A DNA stretch of 64,000 nt from Zanthoxylum bungeanum (GCA_019454045.1 SKCR01023431.1:265001-329000); one strand, 5' to 3'. Positions 13,135-24,309 are shown, counted from the first letter of the stretch. The notes: generated from the letters alone by a model not told the origin. Numbers and translations: made by a program.

Positions 13135-13560
13135 ATACTCCCCCCCAAAAGTATAACCTTGTCCTCAAGGTTGAAAGAAGGAAAATGATTTTTGATGTTC
13201 TCCACTAGTTCCCACGAACTGTCACAGTCTGGAAGTCCTCTCCATTTGATTAAAGCTTCATATTGGCCATTTAACAGCTTCCTGATCTGCTTAAGCTCCT
13301 CTGGTTGCACTTGGAATTCCAATTCGTCAGTTAAACAAGTAGGTAAAGGAGAGTGAGGAAAATTGTCTCCCTTAGCAGCTTTTAATTGTGAGACATGAAA
13401 TACAGGATGTATAGTGGCATTTGCCAAGTAACTGCAACTTATAAGCAACTTCACCATACCTAGTCAAAATCGGAAAAGGGCCGTAGAATCTGGGACTAAG
13501 TTTCTGATTCGGCCTTTTAGCTAAGGACTTCATCTTGTAAGGCTGTAGCTTCAGAAACAC
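12981..13560 (-). pseudogene. Reina polyprotein C-terminus with chromodomain
   Basis: There are two overlapping frames. The upstream one (13560-13372) carries the conserved post-integrase text KPNQKL-like/SPRFYGPFPIL. A frameshift near 13440 leads to the frame ending at 12981, which holds the chromodomain: YEALIKWRGLPDCDSSWE followed by HFPSFNLEDKV. Chromodomains of this class are thought to steer integration through histone binding. The frame continues through the polypurine tract (LLGGSIDKA) and about 50 codons into the LTR, so the LTR start encodes the protein's C-terminus. Confidence 0.85.
13135..13150 (-). other. Polypurine tract of the Reina-like element
   Basis: TTTTGGGGGGGAGTAT on the minus strand directly precedes the 3' LTR. 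It is also coding, because the chromodomain frame passes through it. Confidence 0.8.
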
Positions 13561-13680
13561 TCGTTCTCGCCTGGTAGGAAATGGACATCTCTCCTCTTAG
13601 TGTTAGCATACTGTCGCAAGCGATTCTGTGCCGTTAACAAGTTACCCTGACTTCCTCTAGGATCAAATTTCTGTCACGAA

Positions 13681-14651
13681 TCATAGCATCCACATCCTAC
13701 ACCAAGGAGAATCCATCGACAACCGGAGAAACTCAGGAGGTGCACGACCATAGAGGGCTTCAAAAGGGGTCATGCCTGCTGAACAGTGGAAAGTGGTATT
13801 GTACCAATACTCCGCCCAATGCACCCACTTAATCCATTGTTTAGGCTTACAACTAACAAAACAACGCAAATAATCTTCAAACACCTATTGACCACTTCAG
13901 TTTGTCCATCCGTTTGGGGGTGGTATGCCGTGCTCATGCGCAGAGAAGTACCCGCCAGTTTGAACAACTCGTTCCAGAATTGGCTGACAAAAACTCGGTC
14001 TCGATCAGAAATAATAGTTTTTGGGAATCCATGTAGCCTCACAATCTCTTTGATAAATAGAGTAGCTATATCATTAGCTGTAAAAGGATGCCCCAACTTA
14101 ATGAAATGACTGTACTTAGTGAAACGGTCCACTACAACTAATATAGTATCTATATTCTGTACCCGTGGCAGCCCGCCAATAAAGTCTAGAGATATATCCT
14201 CCCAAGAGAGCTTAGGAATCGGCAAGGGTTGAAGTAGGCCTTGAGGGCTTAAAGTAGAATATTTATGCCTTTGACAAATATCACAATTTGCCACAAACTT
14301 CTTCACATCAGAACGCATGCCATCCCAAAATAATACTGCCGCAACCCGTTTGAAAGTTCTGAGCAAACCCGAATGACCCCCCTGTGGGGTAGCATGAAAC
14401 TCCTTGAGAATGGATGGGATCCGAGATGAATTCCGAGGTAGTACCAGTTTACCCAAGCGCATGAGACATCCTCCTTGCAAAGTATATGGTGGCTGAGACT
14501 TGGAATCAAGTAGAAAAGCTTGTATCACACTTAACAGTTTGGGGTCCCATTTGACTTCCTCTTGTAACTCAGTCAATGTGGGGCAAGAAGCGACAGAAAG
14601 GGCTGGAAACTCTACCCTACCCTCGGTGTGGAAACTGGAAGCCTTGGTCAC
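13681..14651 (-). pseudogene. Reina integrase
   Basis: The frame 14651-13770 holds the HHCC zinc-binding part (H-N-terminal region with CDICQRHK near 14270). It is followed by the DDE core: DFIGGLP (first Asp), ISDRDRVFVSQFW (second Asp) and AYHPQTDGQTEVVNR (Glu). A frameshift near 13885 moves the reading to 13884-13681 (WVHWAEYWYNTTFH, then FEALYGRAPPE). The catalytic residues are present but the frame is broken twice, so no intact integrase is expected. Confidence 0.88.
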
Positions 14652-15805
14652 TGCATTTTCAGGAAGTCGTGAAAGTGCATCCGCGGCCTTATTTTTAATC
14701 CAGGTCGGTATTGGATTTCAAAATCATATCCCAATAGCTTGATTACCCATTTCTGATGATCCTCACCAACTATTCGTTGTTCCAACAGATATTTGAGGCT
14801 AGATTGATCCGTGCGGACAATAAATTTACTTCCAAGCAAGTAGTGTCTCCATTTCTGTATTGCTAGAACAATAGCCATCAACTCTCGTTCATAAACCGAT
14901 TTGCATTGGGCACGTGGAGATAGAGTGTGACTCCAAAATGCCACTGGGTGCCCGTCCTGCATCAAAACAGCCCCCAGTCCTACTCCTGACGCATCCGTTT
15001 CAACTACAAAACCCTTGGAAAAATCGGGCAAAGCCAATACTGGCAAGTTCACCATGGCAGATTTTAAAGTGTCAAAGGCTGCTTGGGCTTCTCCATTTCA
15101 TTTAAAGGCATTTTTCCGCAACAGCTGAGTAAGTGGGGCTGCCAAACTGCCGTAACCTTTAACAAACCTACGATAGTATCCTGTTAGGCCCAAGAAGCCC
15201 CGTAAGGCTCGAATGTTAGTTGGGACCGGCCAATTTGCCATGCTTCCTAACTTCGTAGGGTCGGCTGCAACTCCCTTGAATGTAATAATATGACCCAAGT
15301 ACTCAATCTGATCCCGGGCGAAAGAACACTTTTTCCCATTAACAACCAAGTGGTGTTGGACTAGCAGCTGAAAAATGAGTTTGAGATGTTGTAAATGAGC
15401 CTTGAAATCCTTGCTGTAGATGAGAATGTCATCAAAGAAAACTAGGACAAAGTGCCGGAGATAGGGTTGAAATATCTCATTCATGAGCGCCTGAAAAGTG
15501 GAAGGAGCATTAGTTAGCCCGAAAGGCATCACGAGGAATTCATAGTGGCCTTCATGAGTTCGAAACGCAGTTTTCTCTATATCCTCCGTCCTAACCCGTA
15601 TTTGATGATAGCCCGATTTGAGATCAAGCTTGGAGAAAACCATTGCACCATTCAATTCATCCAGCAATTCTTCGATAACAGGAATGGGGAATTTGTCCTG
15701 GATTGTTAATTTATTCAACGCGCGGTAATCAACACACATCCGCCAGCCTCCATCTTTTTTTTTACCAACAAAACCGGGCTAGATATGGGCTATTGCTACG
15801 TTTAA
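14648..15805 (-). pseudogene. Reina reverse transcriptase and RNase H
   Basis: The frame from about 15739 shows RT motifs: [25 protein letters not shown] and the active site [10 protein letters not shown] near 15440. An in-frame TGA at 15098-15100 (FK*NGEAQ) most likely replaced a Trp codon. The frame then continues with RNase [34 protein letters not shown] and [11 protein letters not shown] frameshift near 14690 separates it from integrase. Upstream of 15739 two frame changes near 15770-15820, one at an A-run, detach RT from protease. Confidence 0.9.
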
Positions 15806-16764
15806 TTATGCCTGCTGTAAGAGATCCTTCACAATGCTTTCGATCTCTAATTTCTGGAAATGAGGATAACGATAAGCGCGCAAATTAGGGGGAACAGATC
15901 CTTCCTTCAGCTTAATAGAATGATCTTGTACCCGGGCCACTGGTAGGCCTACAATGGGTTGAAAAACTTCCCCAAAAGCGTTTAACACTTCCTGTAACTC
16001 GGAATTTGTCACCAATGGCACTCCTTGTTCCTCCCTCATCAAAGAGGCTGCCCCAAAATCCACCAGATAGCTTAAATCCCCCTCGCCCAAAGTCATCATT
16101 AGGTTTTTCAGAGACATGACATTGCGTGACAGTGCCGGATCCCCTTGCCAAACCACTATTTGGTCCCCAAAAACAAATCGCATTGTCAATTTTCTGTAGT
16201 TCAAAGCAAATTCGCCCAATGACTTAAGCCAGGCCACCCCTAGCACCACATCTGATGTTCCGACCTCAAAGGCATGAAAGTCCTGCCGTACTGGAAAATC
16301 GTGAACCCATAAACACACATCACGACACAAACCCCTTCCTCTCAGGCACACCCCATTACCCATCTGTACTCCAAATTTCCGAGAGTTATCAACAGGTAAG
16401 TGTAGTTTCTCCACCAGTGAGGGGGCTAAAAAATTATCAGATGCCCCACTATCAATAAGAACTACCACTTCTTTCCCCCTTATGACCCCATTCACTTTCA
16501 ACAAATTATTACCAGAAGAAAACCAAGGATCGATTGGAAGGAAAGTTCCAAGGGTTCACCTGAATTATCCCACGAAGTCTTACCCTCCTCAGGTCGTTGC
16601 TCCAATTCTGGTTCGGCAATGTTGTTCATTTCTTGTTCAAAATCATCAACCACCAACACATGGAACTGCCGATGCTTACAGACATGCCCATATTTATATT
16701 TATCATCGCAATAAAAACACAGCCCTAGCTCACGCCGCCTCTGGATCTCCTTATCAGTCATGCG
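15806..16764 (-). pseudogene. Reina gag zinc knuckle and protease
   Basis: From 16761 the frame reads TDKEIQRRRELGLCFYC, with a chromovirus-type knuckle (CFYC, then GHVC). A frameshift near 16530 leads to the frame 16504-15806, which has the aspartic protease signature VVLIDSGASDNFLAP. It also holds the linker with HSIKLKEGSVPPNLRAYRYP that precedes RT in gypsy elements. Confidence 0.87.
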
Positions 16765-17763
16765 TCACACTGACTCCCGACGGGGTGGAAATTCATTCCC
16801 GTGAGACTCTCTTTCGGTGCGCATGGTCACTATCTTCGTGGTCGGAGGGGCTTGAAATTCATGGGTCTTGCTAACATTGTAGTGTCGGTTAGATTCGCCA
16901 GCTCGATTCATTGACGCCACATTACCTATGCTCACGTTTTGACCAGTACCCATATCTCTTCTAGAATGGCTGCCACCTACAGCCAAATGATGACCCCATG
17001 TGGGCCTGATTTTATTTTGAATGTCCCAAGCCCTCTCTAAAGCCCAATTTTTGTCTTGTATTTGTTGAGCTCTTTCCATTAGGTCAGCAAGGTTCCTGGG
17101 CTGGGCCAACCTAACCTCAGCCTTGATTTCTGCCCTTAGTCCATTGAGGAACGTCTCTGTCAACATGTCTTCTCCAACATCGGCCAAAGGGGCTGCGATC
17201 AGCTCAAACATTTCACGATATTCGGCGATAGTGCCAGTTTGCCTCAGAGCTACCAAATTTTCGTACCCCGTTCCCTCTTGGGTGCCCCGAAACCTCTTCA
17301 ATAATTCCGCCTTAAATTCACCCCACGTTGCCATGGGAGCTCGAGATTCCTTCCAATGGAACCAGCTCAACGCCCTACCCTCCAAACACACCACTGCAGC
17401 CTGTATCTTTTCACCTTCAGCTATTTGATTTAATGCAAAATACCGATCAACCCTCAATAACCAACTGTAAGGATCGTCTCCTACAAAGACGGGTAACTCC
17501 AGTTTGCGCCATTTACAATCAAACTTCCCATTAGAGTAATCTCCAAAGTGGCTGGTATCAGGCATCTTGGATGCTTCCTGATCCGTTGCCTTCGACGACT
17601 CTCCGACTTTCTCCTTCCCCTTATCGGCAGCCATTAGTAGTTCCAAAACTTTATCTAGGCTAGCACGCATCTCCCCCATTTCTATTTTCACATTTCCCAG
17701 GTCTTCCTTCAATATTGAGACCTCCTTCTCCATGTTCTCAGTTGTTTTTGTACCCTTAGCCAT
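16765..17763 (-). pseudogene. Reina gag (capsid part)
   Basis: The open frame from the Met at 17763 (MAKGTKTTENMEK) gives 332 codons. It begins with a coiled-coil-like N-terminus (EKEVSILKEDLGNVK). The retrotransposon gag core follows: KLELPVFVGDDPYSWLLRVD, then EGRALSWFHW and EFKAELLKRF. The frame ends at a TGA (16765-16767) that lies in phase with the zinc-knuckle frame just downstream, so it is probably a single nonsense mutation rather than a natural end. The start was chosen 13 bases after the primer-binding site. Confidence 0.88.
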
Positions 17764-17775
17764 TCCAGGAAAGCT

Positions 17776-17787
17776 GCTCTGATACCA
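17776..17787 (-). other. Primer-binding site of the Reina-like element
   Basis: TGGTATCAGAGC on the minus strand, three bases inside the 5' LTR, is complementary to the 3' end of plant initiator tRNA-Met. Confidence 0.92.
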
Positions 17788-17790
17788 AAA

Positions 17791-18204
17791 TGATAGGAAC
17801 AAGTGCTTTTCCAATGAATTATGAGAAAGAAACAGAGTAAATATTGTATTGAAAAGATAAGTATCAATGAACAAACGTTTCTAAGCTTTCAAGCAGCTTA
17901 GGGCTCCTACAAATTTCTCATCAAAAACAATCATGCCATTTTCCAGGCACTCCCTCATGCTATAACAGAATTTCTTAACAACAAATGACAACTACCAATA
18001 ATAAAAAGACACATGGCCAACACAAAAGACACAAATGATTTTGACAATCACTAATCACTCAAGTTGCTGGATGGGCCGAGCTTGCATTTGGTTGGGAAGC
18101 TTTGGTGGGCTGCTGGCTGCTGGAAGATGGATATACTGGACTCCCCTTGTTTGCCCTTCTTATTCTTCCTACTGTAAAACTTGAGCTGATTAGTGGCTTT
18201 ATCA
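17791..18204 (-). repeat. 5' LTR of the Reina-like element
   Basis: 414 bp, partner of 12721-13134. It is followed by the CCAAC duplication at 18205-18209 and then by the xylanase 3' flank. Confidence 0.93.
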
Positions 18205-18298
18205 CCAACAAGTTCTTATTGATTTGGATTTCACTATAAGAAGATGTATGTTGCTTATATATATGATATAGAAAGGCACATGCTTGTACCACATATAA
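18205..18298 (-). other. Residual 3' flank of the xylanase gene
   Basis: These are the 94 bases between the xylanase stop codon and the Reina-like 5' LTR. They are AT-rich, with TATATATAT-like sequence near 18258 that could serve as a far-upstream polyadenylation element. The natural 3' UTR is either very short here or now continues into the LTR. Confidence 0.6.
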
Positions 18299-20661
18299 TC
18301 AGGCATCAATCTGAACATTCACTGTTCTTCGCGGAAGATCTTTTGTAACCTTAAAACTGAAAGAAGTTAAAGCATTGGTCACCGGATGTTTAACAGTTAA
18401 GTTGTAATCTCCATGGAACAATGAAATTTCAGAGGATCCTGCAACATCTGTAGTAGTTTCAAGAGCTTCGGATTTCCATTCAGCGAGCAATTTGTCCACA
18501 ACATCACCTGCTGGGGTATTTTTGAAGTCTTGATCAGCTAGAGGCATTACTTTGAAACCAGCAATTGCTGGTCCTGAAAATGAAATAATCCCTTGAACTG
18601 CAGGATGAGCATAGCCCTCCCTTAGTATCTCCTCCAAGTATTGTGACTGCCCCAGGAAACAAAATTGCATCAGCTAGTGATTCCATTTCACAGTACCTGT
18701 AAATTAAAAGCCGCAGCACTTCAATCTCAAATGGGATGTTAATTTACCTGATTTGGGCCAATTCCCACATCAACTTCTGTGAGCCATATGGGAAATCCTG
18801 TGGATCCTAGAATGTCTAAAACAGATCTCATGTAAGCAATGTTTGGTTGGTCAGAATCAAAATGGCCTTGCAGTCCAATTCCTAGTGACATATAAGCATT
18901 TCCTGGATATGATAGAATCTCATCAATTCTGTTCATGTAGTTGATTGGATTTGATTTCTTATCTGCAGCAAGTTCAATTGTGTTATACTCATTTAAAAAC
19001 ATGGTTGTGTTTGGATCAAGCCGGTAAGCTATCCTGTAAAACTCAGCAGAAGCATTTTCGCCAAGCATGTCCTCAAAGAACCTGAAATGCAAATTCTCAT
19101 TCACCACATCCCAAGCAATTAGCTGCCCTGCATATCTTGAAGTCACTGAATTGATTCTTTTCGTGGCAGCTTTTCGCAACTCTACAGGAGATAGTTTGTT
19201 AACCCAGCTAGGCTGCTCCTTGGGGTCATCCCAAAAAATGTTGTGGCCTCTTATAGAAATGCCATTCTGTTTGCAAAATTGTACCATGGCATCCGCAATT
19301 GTATAATTTTCTTCCCCTGGTTTTTTCTCTGTGCTATACCATTTCATTTCATTTGTGAAAGTTGTAAACTTGAATCTTGAAGCAAACCAGTTTTGGTAAT
19401 CTGTGCTTGTGAGGATGTAGTGATTCATACCGCACCCAAATGGGTAACCTGAGTTCATTTGCTTGATGGAAACTGTAGCCCCTTCTAATGCAGTTTTATT
19501 CGCGTAAGTTACCTGGAACCTCACCTTTCCCTTGCGGACCTGGATAAGATGATTTGTTGTTCATTGCGAACATTATATCGAAAAAGGACACCAAGACCCC
19601 GAGGTTTATTCAAACGGCCAGCTAGCTAGACCTATGAACAAATCCTGAGGTTTATTGTGTGTGTGTTTTTGTGTTACTACCTTGTTAATGATTTTGTCTT
19701 GGTGGGATCTCCATTGTTCTTTAGTGAATGGTTGTAATGAGACGCTATCTGCCCATATCTCCACTCTTGTGTTGTTGTTCTGCATTAAGCACAATAAAAA
19801 ACATATGGAAATTCAGGATTTGAAGAGAAAATCAAATCAAATTAAACTCTTTGTTACAGTTATGACTTTGATGGTCACTTAACCTCAAGAAGAATCTCCA
19901 CAAGGCTTGTGAAATTGGCAACTAGGCCACCTTTAAGCAAAGACCAGCACCCATGCTTAGCTAAAACTTCACCACCATGAATCAACTTCCCATCAGATGT
20001 CTTAAACATAGCAGCAACAGTCTCTCTTCCGCGGCTGACTTGAATCCAAGCTGATAGTTCAATTCAATTCAAGCCACATAAATAATTAATTTGCAAATCC
20101 AAAAATGGGAAAGAGTTGCCACTTACCAGAAAAACTATAGAGCTTTCCTTTTTCCAATTCAACCTTCTGTGAGAAACTGTCTAGTGATTTTGATCTATTG
20201 TGTGCAACAATGAACTTGTTACCCTCTTTTGATGTTGCTTCTTTGATAGCCGCTTCTCCAAACGCGGTCCATCCTTCTATACCGCGAGTGAATTCTGGAT
20301 TAACTATTAGTCCTCCTCCATAATGAGCTCTCTGGGGTTCAGCCAAGCACTGCTTGATAGAAACTTTTATACATTGTAACTTGTATTTACATGATAACAA
20401 GTGTATTTTGGAGAAATGGACAATATAATTTCATCTTGCCTTTGTTGTTGCAGTGTAGTCATACAGCGAAGCGCGAACCCCATGTCCTGAAACAGATCAA
20501 AATCATATTTATCCTAAGTTTCGTATCAATAATTTGATTTCTGTCAGACAGACTAGTTCTAGTGTCGCGTGTCACGTGTCCATGTATATATCCATGTGCG
20601 TACCTGAATAAATCGAAATGCATAAAAGCATTAAGATGCAAGTTTCAGCAATGATCTTCAT
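18299..20661 (-). CDS. GH10 endo-1,4-beta-xylanase with CBM22, seven exons
   Basis: It hydrolyses internal beta-1,4 bonds of xylan in the cell wall and is secreted. Exons, read downward: 20661-20604, 20486-20440, 20349-20127, 20050-19884, 19779-19681, 19539-18748, 18646-18299. They total 1734 bases (577 residues), typical for plant GH10, with no internal stop. The N-terminus MKIIAETCILMLLCISIYS is a signal peptide. The CBM22-like module covers about residues 45-190 (GGGLIVNPEFTRGIEGW, AWIQVSRG, VEIWADSVSLQPF). GH10 follows from about residue 205, with the acid/base Glu346 in WDVVNENLHF and the nucleophile Glu453 in WLTEVDVG. Introns obey GT-AG, except the second, which begins GC. Exon borders are by eye; the smallest are least certain. 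The gene looks intact. Confidence 0.93.
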
Positions 20662-21274
20662 CTTTTCACTTCAGAATCATAAAGCTTTGCCTGGAATTGG
20701 ATGTTACTGCAGAAATATGAGTCCAAGTGAATGAAAAAGGATAATATATGTAGCAAAATAAACAGTGAAAATGGATATATGAGGCTTAACATATACATGT
20801 GAACTTCAGACAATTAATGCAGGATAATTACAAAATTAATCACAGATTTGATATATTTTTTTTAAAATTCCCGTGAAGCATATTTGGAATTATACAGAAG
20901 TGTGGGATTGCTCAGATTGGCTAGGAGAAGTACATAAAAAATAAAAATAAGGAACATATTTTGATCATGTTTCCTTTGAGTTACTCTATACTTGGAATTT
21001 ATATTCAATGTTAATTAGGACTATGTCAACATATTCATCAATGCTTCTGTTAGGATTTTTGGAAACTTTTTGACTTGTATTGATGCCCTTTTTGGTTGCG
21101 ACTAGCTCAATATATAATCAAGACTACTAAAAAACGAATAATGCTATTTGCATTCTATGCTTGTTCTGTAAAAGTAGCATTACTCATTGTTCTATTTAGA
21201 TGTAATACCTCGTTAATTAGAAGGATAAGACTGCGTATATCGGTTCCTTTTTTGTTCATGGATCATCCACCTTT
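20662..21274 (-). promoter_or_regulatory. Xylanase upstream region
   Basis: This is the presumed promoter and 5' leader. AT-rich TATA-like stretches occur on the minus strand (CATATATTATCC near 20745, CATATATCC near 20777), but none stands out. A TTTCTGCAG near 20710 could be an intron acceptor in the leader. The region ends at a CACTA-type MITE about 610 bp from the start codon. Confidence 0.4.
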
Positions 21275-21623
21275 CACTACAAGAAAATTGATCTTTAGCG
21301 TCCAAATTTTTTCGATGCTAATAAATAATTTAACGTCGAACTATTATTTCTACGCTAAAAGTTAAAGCTTTAGCGTCGGAAAAATGTTAAATTTTATGTT
21401 TCAAAGCTAATTTTCTTTCTAGTCCATATTTTGACGTCGAAAATTTTCGACGCTAACACCCTTTAGCCTCAATGTTTAGTATTTTAGCGTTGATATATTT
21501 CGACGCTAAAAATCTTATTTTTTATAGTGCTAAAAGATTTTCGACGCTAACACCCTTTAGCGTCAATGTTTAGTATTTTAGCGTTGATATATTTCGACGC
21601 TAAAAATCTTATTTTTTATAGTG
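21275..21623 (+). mobile_element. CACTA-type MITE with internal TTAGCGTCG repeats
   Basis: The left end is CACTACAAGAAAA, the classical CACTA-superfamily terminus. The right end, TTTTTTATAGTG, reads CACTATAAAAAA on the other strand. The interior is built of many copies of TTAGCGTCGA/TTCGACGCTAA in both orientations. The right end (about 84 bp, ending at 21539 and again at 21623) is duplicated in tandem. No clear 3-bp target duplication is visible (TTT versus TTA). It has no coding capacity. Confidence 0.65.
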
Positions 21624-21987
21624 TTAAAAGATGTAGGTCACAACAAGTATTCCTTGATGCATCTCTCAAAATTTTACATCATATACTATCCATTATTTTT
21701 GGAGCTAAGATAAGATTATACATATAAAGAATAAGTCTCTCGGGTACCTTATGAAAGTTAAAAGAATAGACGTTCTTATGTACGTATCATGCATATCATA
21801 TGAGCTGGAATCTTTAAAAATGAAACTGAAACTGAAACACAACTTTATCAAGAACATATATAACGTATAAGACAATATGATCCACGTGAAACAATATTCA
21901 TCTTTACAGCTTTTAATCCCATGATTGAATGTAACTATGTGTGTCTTATAGGGAATGACTAGTATAATTTTGTCTCTTATAATAAAT

Positions 21988-22283
21988 GTTTTCAGAACCG
22001 GATTGGTGATCGAACCAGTAATCTAAAAGGTTCAATGGGTTAATGGTTCGACCGGTTGAATCATTTCGAAGAAACGGACTGAACCGGCCTACATGTTTTA
22101 TTTAATTAAAATTATAAAAAAATATATTAAAATTTAGTTTTTTGTTTTAAAAATTAAAAAAATCAAACTGATCCGATCTGATTCCACGATTTTAACCGGT
22201 TTTTTAAAAACATTTTTATTACTTATCCAAACCGGATTCACGACTGGTTCCCGATTGAACCGACCGGTTCCCGTTTTCAAAAC
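21988..22283. mobile_element. Inverted-repeat element rich in ACCGGTT motifs
   Basis: The left end GTTTTCAGAACCGG and the right end CCGGTTCCCGTTTTCAAAAC form imperfect terminal inverted repeats of about 40 bp. An AT-rich core of about 200 bp lies between them. This is the layout of a non-autonomous DNA transposon. No convincing target duplication is seen, so the superfamily is left open. Confidence 0.5.
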
Positions 22284-22927
22284 TATGCTTACAATGCCCT
22301 CTACTCTCCATTAACAACCTCAAAATTTTCGTCTGTAATTTTGCAAATTTTTCATTGCCAAGCACTCCAAATTTTCACATATAAGGTAGGGAACAAAAAT
22401 TGGGGTTTCAGTAACGGATGGGTATGATAAAATATTTAAGATTTTCATCTTCAAAGTGTGGAACATTGTATCAGACAATGTTATAATATAAGAAAAATTT
22501 TACTAAGTAATAGTCACTCATACGATAATTTATATCTTGTCACTCATTCTAAAATAATAAAAAATACTAATAAATGATAATTATATTTAATACGACTTCA
22601 CATGTTATACACTTATTAGTTTATGATATCACGTTATTCATATAACGGTCGTGATAAAAATATAATTGTACTATAACAGTCCATTTAACTGAGAATATCA
22701 ATGAGTAAATAATAAAATAGTGTCTTAGAAAAGATGAGATAATAGAAACTGTTAATAGCAAGAGATTATATATTTTTCATTATCCATATGTAATGAAATT
22801 AAAAAACTTCGTTTGAACCCTTGAATGATTCACAAGAAATGTTTTAGTATAGAATCACCAAAAAATGTAGCATAAAAAACCTAAAATTAAGAATCAAAAT
22901 GCTTACTTGGTAGAGTTGATATGGACA
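22284..22927. other. AT-rich intergenic DNA
   Basis: I see no gene, RNA or structured repeat here. Confidence 0.5.
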
Positions 22928-23090
22928 TTTTTTTTTAAATCGTTGGAAATTCTACCGTCAAATCACTCATTCCGGATTTAAGTGAAGCAGGTAAAATCTT
23001 CGGCTGTCCTAGGCTTTTATAAGAACGTACTTCTTTGATTCGAACCCAGGATCTTAAGGTGATATTCTGAACCATACACCACTAAGTCAC
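22928..23090 (-). mobile_element. tRNA-derived SINE
   Basis: On the minus strand it starts GTGACTTAGTGGTGTATGG, a degenerate pol III A box. About 30 bases later comes a B box inside GGGTTCGAATC. The unique body contains TTAAATCCGGAATGAGTGA, and it ends in an A-run (T-run at 22928-22936 on the plus strand). The 3' body matches a second copy at 48653-48830. The target duplication is not clear. Confidence 0.7.
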
Positions 23091-24231
23091 GTGTTATAAA
23101 CATGCAAGCTGATGTATAGAGTTTAGAAGAGTGATGGAAATTGAGATATAGAAATGTTGAATATTTATAGCTGAGTAAATTAACGCATTTTATTTATTTT
23201 TTTATTAATGTTTAATTACATAATGATAGTCGACAAATTATGCACCAGTAAAGTTTAAATATTAATTGTTAGGTTAGCACTTCCTTTATACATCTCCAAA
23301 ATTTATGCAGTCAACATTTAATTTAATAGGTTTTTAAATTTTAACGAATATTCATTTGAGGAATTTCGGTTTGTAAAGTTTTGTTTGAGAAATCAAAGTC
23401 GTATTCTTAGAGTATTATTATTATTTTTTAATCTTTTGGTATTACTTAGTTAAGCAATAACTCTACTTCTAACATAATTAATTACTATTGTTTTCCCTTA
23501 ATTGTATTTTTCTTTAATATGTAATTGAAATTATACATAAATATATATTATAGCCTTTTGATGAATGAAAATTGGTAGCTCCAGTTGAGTTTTTTTCTTT
23601 TTCTATAATTTGCTTTCCAATGGATTATTGTTGACTAATGTCTCTGCAGACGTACATGATATGAATTATATATGTGTTAATTCACACTTGGAACATTGAA
23701 CCCCAAATTTTAATATCTAGAAATTATATCAAAATAAGGAAAAATATAATGACACAAAAATTATATATAAAAAAAATCCATATCTAATAAATATCACATC
23801 ACATGATATCTCATTTGGGATATACCTGTGCAATTAATGGACATGTAGGCTAATAATAGTTTTGTAAGAACCAAATTGAGTATATTTTAATAATTAAAAT
23901 GTTCAAAATGAGAGAAGTAAAAATAGCTAAGAGAATATTCATGAGCAATGGTGGAGCCATGTATATCTCAGCGGGGCAATCGCTCTCGATCAATCCAGAA
24001 AATTTATTAAAATATATCATATAAAATAATGAAAAGTCTGGTTTATTAATATATATATTTTAATTTTATCTTTATTAAAATGGAGAATATCTATAACTTT
24101 TAATAAAATTCAAATTTTAATCTCATTAAATCATGAACATGACATAAATGTGATAGATCTTTTAAATTCATTTTGACACAAAATATGACACAAAATATGA
24201 ATGAGTTTAATTCACTATCGTTGGGAGGACC
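23091..24231. other. AT-rich intergenic DNA
   Basis: No coding region, RNA or repeat structure that I can support. It contains only short AT-rich runs. Confidence 0.5.
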
Positions 24232-24309
24232 ATACCGTACAGCTCTCGGTCCGAATCCGGATTAGTCAGGCCCAATGTGGCACTGGATACCGGATGGGGA
24301 ACCAAAAAG
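24232..24309 (+). mobile_element. Truncated SINE-like 3' end
   Basis: The string CCGAATCCGGATTAGTCAGG, followed by CACTGGATACCGGATGGGG and ACCAAAAAG, resembles the conserved 3' region of plant SINEs, which end in an A-rich tail. No pol III boxes precede it, so it would be a 5'-truncated copy. The identification is from memory of the family and uncertain. Confidence 0.4.

Larger units (their letters stand above)
12721..18204 (-). mobile_element. Reina-like Ty3/gypsy chromovirus
   Basis: This is a complete 5484 bp element flanked by the 5-bp target duplication CCAAC (12716-12720 and 18205-18209). It has two 414 bp LTRs (TGATAGG to TTTATCA in plus orientation) and, on the minus strand, a perfect initiator-Met primer-binding site. 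The gag, protease, RT, RNase H, integrase and chromodomain follow, then a G-rich polypurine tract. Short LTRs, total length near 5.5 kb and a C-terminal chromodomain fit the Reina clade. The polyprotein is broken by at least two nonsense codons and several frameshifts, so it is not autonomous. Confidence 0.93.

Noticed and set aside
23030..23090. Candidate tRNA gene (GGTTCGAATC box)
   Set aside because: No acceptor or anticodon stems pair; the A-rich tail and a second copy show it is a SINE.
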